Of a DNA stretch of 8,594 bases, positions 5,207 through 8,594 are shown one piece after another. A program made the position numbers and the translations under genes. The stretch is from NCBI GenBank assembly GCA_002450895.1, contig DKAR01000214.1, positions 41,148 through 49,741 on the forward strand, given 5' to 3'. The notes below the pieces were generated by a model. That model did not search any database, had not been told where the DNA came from, and was given only the letters and a program-made list of their open reading frames with translations. The stretch comes from Proteobacteria bacterium UBA6921. GTDB taxonomy: Bacteria > Pseudomonadota > Gammaproteobacteria > SG8-11. Numbering within the stretch: position 1 is the first letter of the stretch; every line of letters begins with the position of its first letter.

Positions 5207-6094
5207 TTAGGTGGGAGTCTCGCTCCACCGCAACTTTGCACGCAGTACGTCAAAGTAATTGTGGTCATTCGGGTGAATAAGCCGGATCGGCAAGTCCTTC
5301 TTGCGAATGATGACCCGATCGCCCGAAACAAGGCCCAGGTTGATTTGTCCGTCGCAGGTGATCTGCGCCGGGGAGCGGGTGTGGTCGCTCACTTCGATTC
5401 GAATCGTGCTGGACGCATCAATGACCAGCGGTCGGTTACTCATCGTATGTGGGCAAATTGGCACCAAAACGACCGCGTGAATACCGGGGTGAAGAATCGG
5501 ACCACCGCCGGACAGTGCATAGGCAGTTGAACCCGTAGGCGTCGAGACGATCAAGCCGTCGGATCGCATCAGGTGCACGAACTTGTCGTTGATATAGGTT
5601 CTAAATTCGATCATGCGCGCGACGTCCCACTTGTGGACGACGACGTCATTAAACGCCGTGCTCTCGCTGATATGTTCGCCGTCGCGCTCGATGTACGTGT
5701 GTAGTAACAAGCGGTCTTCCGCGACGAAATTTCCGCTCATGACCTCGTGCAGGCGCTCACTCATCTGTGCGGGGGATATGTCAGTCAGGAACCCCAGGCG
5801 CCCGCGATTGATGCCCAGAATGGACACGTTGTAATCAATTAGCGAGCGGGCCGCATTCAGCAAGGTTCCGTCACCGCCGACAACGACAACCAGATCACAG
5901 CGCTTGCCAATGGTCTGCCGGCTGGCAACTTCCAGTTTGTGGTCACGGACGAGCTCTGCCGTGCCCTCATCCAGAAGCACTTGGGCCCCATGGCTCTTCA
6001 GAATATCGCTGAGCTCCATGATGGTCGCGCTGACGGCTGAATCGCCATAACGGCCGATGATTCCAACGGTTTCAAAGTGAGGCTTTTTAGTCAT
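5207..6094 (-). CDS. nadK: NAD kinase (ATP/polyphosphate-NAD 2'-kinase)
   Basis: NadK phosphorylates NAD+ at the 2' hydroxyl of the adenosine ribose to give NADP+, the only route to that cofactor in bacteria. The 295 residues (292 in E. coli) contain the nucleotide loop G73-G-D-G-T77 with the catalytic Asp75, the NAD-binding N149-D150 pair (the NE/D motif), S178-D-G-L-I-V-S-T-P-T-G-S-T-A-Y192 and a following glycine-rich turn that reads A-L-S-G-G-G-P where most families have Ala after Ser. The C-terminal P222-L-V-I and D248-G-Q-I blocks are also typical. An AAGGA Shine-Dalgarno sequence at 6110-6106 precedes the ATG at 6094 at a slightly long distance. It is the promoter-proximal gene of nadK-recN and divergent from hrcA, as in many gammaproteobacteria. 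Confidence 0.97.
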   Translation of the reverse strand: MTKKPHFETVGIIGRYGDSAVSATIMELSDILKSHGAQVLLDEGTAELVRDHKLEVASRQTIGKRCDLVVVVGGDGTLLNAARSLIDYNVSILGINRGRLGFLTDISPAQMSERLHEVMSGNFVAEDRLLLHTYIERDGEHISESTAFNDVVVHKWDVARMIEFRTYINDKFVHLMRSDGLIVSTPTGSTAYALSGGGPILHPGIHAVVLVPICPHTMSNRPLVIDASSTIRIEVSDHTRSPAQITCDGQINLGLVSGDRVIIRKKDLPIRLIHPNDHNYFDVLRAKLRWSETPT

Positions 6095-6279
6095 TTAGTA
6101 CCGGTTCCTTCCGTGCTTTTACAGGTGATGCTGCCGCAACTCGCGGCCCAACAAAGGCGGAAAGACAAGCGGTCGTCGCCAAAATTTCCGAACACGTTAG
6201 CATGTTGATTTAAGCAATTCCAAACTGTGGCCATCCGGTGCCTGGTGCGTCGACAAAGAATCATCAAGCCGGGCTTGCC

Positions 6280-6308
6280 TTGACACCCCAACGACCCAAT
6301 GTTTTATT
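6280..6308 (+). promoter_or_regulatory. Sigma-70-type promoter of hrcA-grpE
   Basis: A perfect -35 TTGACA (6280-6285) is followed after 17 bases by TTTATT (6303-6308), four-of-six to TATAAT. Transcription would start near 6315, at the first bases of the CIRCE operator, so bound HrcA would block initiation. The rest of the 338-base nadK-hrcA gap, including 6095-6279 and 6341-6432, shows no other convincing element; the nadK promoter could not be placed. Confidence 0.72.
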
Positions 6309-6313
6309 GTGCG

Positions 6314-6340
6314 TTAGCACTCCACTAACGGGAGTGCCAG
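6314..6340 (+). promoter_or_regulatory. CIRCE operator (HrcA binding site)
   Basis: TTAGCACTC (6314-6322), a nine-base spacer, then GAGTGCCAG (6332-6340). The left arm matches the CIRCE consensus TTAGCACTC-N9-GAGTGCTAA perfectly. The right arm keeps GAGTGC and one further base, seven of nine. It overlaps the predicted +1 of the hrcA promoter, the classic position for repression and negative autoregulation by HrcA. Confidence 0.95.
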
Positions 6341-6432
6341 CCGATACGCAGACTGGCGTTTCGACTGACGATTTATCAAGGCGTTGCAGAGTAAGTATCG
6401 CCGAGCTTCAAACAGTGTTTGTGGGTGGTTTT

Positions 6433-7467
6433 GTGGGATATCCAGCGTTGAGCGAGCGCGCGCAGCAATTGCTGAAAGCGCTGATCGAACGATACATCCA
6501 GAGCGGCGAGCCAGTGGGTTCGCGGACGCTTTCACGTGATTCGCGCTTGGACCTGAGTCCCGCGACTATTCGGAATGTGATGTCGGATCTCGAGGATTTG
6601 GGATTCGTAAAGGCTCCGCATACGTCGGCGGGGCGAATTCCCACGGTACAGGGATACCGTTGCTTTATCGATTGCCTGGTTACCGTGAAGCCGCTGGAAT
6701 CGCGGGAGGTTCTGGACCTGCAGCGCCAGTTCCACAAAGACGCCAGCCCGCTTGAACTGCTTGAGCGTGCCTCGTCGACGCTGTCGGGAATTACTAAGAT
6801 GGCGGGTTTGGTGACCTTGCCACGACCCGAACGGAATTCGTTAAAGCACGTTGAGTTTTTGCCCCTGACCGAAAATCGGATTTTGGTCATTCTGGTGATG
6901 AATGATTCGGAAATTCAGAACCGTGTAATTCATACCGACCGCCCATTTTCGCGTGATGAATTGCAGCGATTGGCGAACTACTTCAACCAGCACTACTCCG
7001 GGATGAGCCTTAGTGCCGTGAAGGGCGCGCTGGTTCGCGACATGGAAGAAACGCGGCGCCATGCAGACCAGATTATGACCACCGCCTGCGAGATCGCGGC
7101 GAAGGCGCTGGATTCGGAGGCCGAGGCGGACATGGTGGTCGCGGGCCAGACGAACCTGATGACCTACCTCGAAATGGCGGATCTTGATCGACTGCGCCAG
7201 CTCTTTGAGGCGTTCAACGAGAAGCGGCACCTGATTTCGCTGTTTGATCAGGTCATGCGTGCGCAGGGGGTCCAGATATTTGTCGGTGAGGAATCCGGCT
7301 ACCAGGTACTGGGCGATTGCAGCGTTGTGTCCGCCCCGTACAGCGTCGATGGGCAAGTCGTGGGCGTGCTGGGCGTCATTGGCCCGACGCGCATGGAATA
7401 CCAGCGAGTAATACCTATAGTTGATGTCACGGCGCGGCTTTTAACGGCCGCCTTGAATCAGGACTAA
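6433..7467 (+). CDS. hrcA: Heat-inducible transcription repressor HrcA
   Basis: HrcA represses chaperone operons by binding CIRCE, and GroEL helps keep it active, so repression is lifted when misfolded proteins titrate the chaperonin. The product carries the winged-helix block S42-P-A-T-I-R-N-V-M-S-D-L-E and P62-H-T-S-A-G-R-I-P-T-x-x-G-Y-R, both diagnostic, then the family's GAF-like and C-terminal domains through G-V-I-G-P-T-R-M-E-Y and a final A-L-N. The frame is open back to an ATG at 6238, but that lies upstream of both promoter and CIRCE, so translation must start later. GTG at 6433 (344 residues, M-G-Y-P-A-L-S-E-R) keeps the conserved L-S-E-R-A start. TTG at 6448 with GGGA nine bases upstream is a close alternative. 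A CIRCE copy in its own leader implies autoregulation. grpE follows after 54 bases. Confidence 0.95.
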   Translation: MGYPALSERAQQLLKALIERYIQSGEPVGSRTLSRDSRLDLSPATIRNVMSDLEDLGFVKAPHTSAGRIPTVQGYRCFIDCLVTVKPLESREVLDLQRQFHKDASPLELLERASSTLSGITKMAGLVTLPRPERNSLKHVEFLPLTENRILVILVMNDSEIQNRVIHTDRPFSRDELQRLANYFNQHYSGMSLSAVKGALVRDMEETRRHADQIMTTACEIAAKALDSEAEADMVVAGQTNLMTYLEMADLDRLRQLFEAFNEKRHLISLFDQVMRAQGVQIFVGEESGYQVLGDCSVVSAPYSVDGQVVGVLGVIGPTRMEYQRVIPIVDVTARLLTAALNQD

Positions 7468-7521
7468 TTGCCCCCATATGCGGCAGTCAAGGGCACACGA
7501 CCCCAGGGGATTTATTTGAGG

Positions 7522-8133
7522 ATGGAAACCAAAGATCAAAATACAGCCAATATCGAGGCCTCGGAAAACGTGGGCGAGGCGCCAACCGCGGATTCGGCAT
7601 CGACGTCCGGCCCAGACTATGAAAGTCTGCGGATGATGTACGACGACGTCGAGGCCAAGCTCTCCGACGCCAACGAACAGATGTTGCGCGCGCGAGCTGA
7701 AGTCGAAAACGTTCGACGCCGCGGCGAGCGCGAAGTGGAAAAGGCACGCAAGTTCGCGCTCGAAGGCTTTTTCCAGGAACTGCTGCCGGTTCGCGACGGC
7801 ATGGAAATGGGAATCCAGGCTGCGACTGGAGAGGTCGCTGACGCCACCAAACTGCGCGAAGGGATCGAGCTGACCTTAAAGATGGTCGACGCTGCGATGG
7901 CAAAGTTCGGATTGAAAGAAATCGATCCACTGAATTCGCCGTTCAATCCGGAGCTGCATCAAGCCATGGCAGTGCAGGAATCAGATCAGCAGCCACCCAA
8001 TACCGTTATTGCGGTGTACCAAAAAGGATTCGTCCTGAACGATCGGCTGATACGACCCGCCCGGGTTGTTGTATCAAAGGCACCTGCGGCAGCGTCCGAC
8101 TCCGGAAGCCACGGTGGCGAAAAACAGACTTGA
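7522..8133 (+). CDS. grpE: GrpE, nucleotide exchange factor for DnaK
   Basis: GrpE dimers speed ADP release from DnaK and also act as a thermosensor through their long paired helices. The 203-residue product has an acidic, low-complexity N-terminus (residues 1-32), a long charged helix (about 35-90), a four-helix-bundle region, and the conserved C-terminal beta domain: F141-N-P-E-L-H-Q-A-M with N160-T-V, Y166-Q-K-G-F-V-L-N-D-R-L-I-R-P-A-x-V-V-V. The ATG at 7522 has AGGGGA at 7505-7510, eleven bases upstream. An in-frame TTG at 7468 right after the hrcA stop would add 18 non-conserved residues and is not favoured. It is likely co-transcribed with hrcA from the CIRCE promoter. Its stop codon overlaps the proposed sigma-32 -35 box of dnaK. 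Confidence 0.96.
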   Translation: METKDQNTANIEASENVGEAPTADSASTSGPDYESLRMMYDDVEAKLSDANEQMLRARAEVENVRRRGEREVEKARKFALEGFFQELLPVRDGMEMGIQAATGEVADATKLREGIELTLKMVDAAMAKFGLKEIDPLNSPFNPELHQAMAVQESDQQPPNTVIAVYQKGFVLNDRLIRPARVVVSKAPAAASDSGSHGGEKQT

Positions 8134-8157
8134 AGCAAGGGTATGCGACCCCATTTA
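8129..8157 (+). promoter_or_regulatory. Sigma-32 (RpoH) heat-shock promoter for dnaK
   Basis: CTTGAAG (8129-8135) and CCCCATTTA (8149-8157) are separated by 13 bases. The sigma-32 consensus is CTTGAAA, 11-16 bases, CCCCATnTA, so the -35 has one mismatch and the -10 none. The -35 overlaps the grpE TGA (8131-8133). Transcription would start near 8164, leaving about 49 bases of leader before dnaK. Confidence 0.8.
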
Positions 8158-8212
8158 GGGTTTCGTAGGCACAGATATTGAACATAAAACAGGAAAATTA
8201 GCGGAGACAACG

Positions 8213-8594
8213 ATGGGCAAGATTATCGGAATTGACTTGGGCACCACCAACTCGTGCGTGGCCGTCATGGAAGGCGGCAAACCGCGCGTAATCGAAAATA
8301 GCGAGGGTGACCGCACCACGCCATCGATTGTGGCCTTTGCCAATGAAGGTGAAGTGCTGGTCGGGCAGTCCGCAAAACGCCAGGCGGTCACCAATCCGCA
8401 AAATACGATGTACGCCGTCAAACGGCTGATCGGTCGAAAATTCAGTGATGACGTCGTCAAGCGCGACGTCGGCATGGTGCCGTACAAGATCGTTGGCGCC
8501 GACAATGGCGACGCGTGGGTGGAAGCCAATGGCAAGAAGATGGCGCCGCCGGAGGTTTCCGCGCGCGTGTTGATGAAAATGAAGAAGACCGCCG
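8213..8594 (+). CDS. dnaK: Chaperone DnaK (Hsp70), N-terminal part, cut by the window edge
   Basis: DnaK is the ATP-driven Hsp70 chaperone working with DnaJ and GrpE. The visible 127 codons translate without interruption and match the start of the actin-like nucleotide-binding domain: M1-G-K-I-I-G-I-D-L-G-T-T-N-S-C (phosphate loop 1), the segment around T35-T-P-S-I-V and G45-E-V, N61-P-Q-N-T, and V69-K70-R-L-I-G, Lys70 being the catalytic lysine. The downstream stretch D98-N-G-D-A-W-V-E is nearly identical to E. coli. GGAG at 8203-8206 is six bases before the ATG, the best ribosome-binding site in the window. It has its own sigma-32 promoter and may also be read through from hrcA-grpE. dnaJ would be expected beyond the right edge. 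Confidence 0.98.
   Translation, partial: MGKIIGIDLGTTNSCVAVMEGGKPRVIENSEGDRTTPSIVAFANEGEVLVGQSAKRQAVTNPQNTMYAVKRLIGRKFSDDVVKRDVGMVPYKIVGADNGDAWVEANGKKMAPPEVSARVLMKMKKTA

Noticed and set aside
4521..5210. 229-codon plus-strand open frame opposite recN, and other long frames in this region
   Set aside because: RecN with its Walker and signature motifs accounts for the DNA; long shadow frames are expected in GC-rich genes and no domain is recognisable.
5163..5228. RecN start 22 codons upstream, overlapping the end of nadK
   Set aside because: The added residues are not conserved and run through the GC hairpin; the ATG at 5162 gives the standard RecN N-terminus.
6279..6302. Sigma-32 reading of the hrcA promoter (CTTGACA ... 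CCCAATGT)
   Set aside because: The spacer is only about nine bases and the -10 match is poor, whereas the sigma-70 spacing of 17 bases with CIRCE at +1 fits well.
6238..6432. hrcA translated from the ATG at 6238
   Set aside because: That codon lies upstream of the TTGACA promoter and CIRCE, so it would not be in the message, and the extra residues are unlike HrcA.
7468..7521. GrpE start at TTG immediately after the hrcA stop
   Set aside because: The 18 added residues are not typical of GrpE; the ATG at 7522 has a Shine-Dalgarno sequence and normal family length.

Overview
The window looks like a chromosomal segment of a moderately GC-rich gammaproteobacterium. The evidence is the gene order ssrA / smpB / ratA-rnfH / bamE / fur / recN / nadK / hrcA-grpE-dnaK, a conserved housekeeping neighbourhood of that class, and proteins that resemble their E. 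coli counterparts in length and motifs. The genus cannot be fixed from sequence alone.

Layout from left to right. Positions 421 to 64 (minus strand) hold most of the tmRNA gene ssrA, with its tag ANDDVYALAA. The tmRNA stops abruptly after the T-loop. From position 63 to the window edge the sequence reads as the 5' part of a group I intron: P1 with a U·G pair at the splice site, P2 capped by GUAA, then a P4/J4-5-like block. The tmRNA 3' exon must lie beyond the left edge. A divergent gene (530-1372) encodes a lipid-anchored PAP2-family phosphatase. It converges on smpB (1873-1394, minus). smpB is divergent from ratA-rnfH (1918-2662), which converges on bamE (3027-2665, minus). bamE is divergent from fur (3067-3486), and fur converges on recN (5162-3492, minus), the second gene of a nadK-recN unit (6094-3492). 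Divergent from nadK is the heat-shock cluster hrcA (6433-7467), grpE (7522-8133) and the first 127 codons of dnaK (8213 to the right edge).

Functionally, the left part is the trans-translation system (tmRNA plus SmpB). The middle covers outer-membrane assembly (BamE), metal regulation (Fur), NADP synthesis (NadK) and double-strand-break repair (RecN). The right part is the DnaK chaperone system with its repressor. Heat-shock control appears double: a CIRCE operator lies at the hrcA start site, and a near-consensus sigma-32 promoter overlaps the grpE stop codon in front of dnaK.

The most notable signals are the group I intron interrupting the tmRNA T-loop and a set of genes (smpB, the PAP2 gene, ratA) whose best -10 boxes lie 6-9 bases before the start codon, suggesting leaderless or near-leaderless mRNAs. 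The remaining genes are ordinary and intact.
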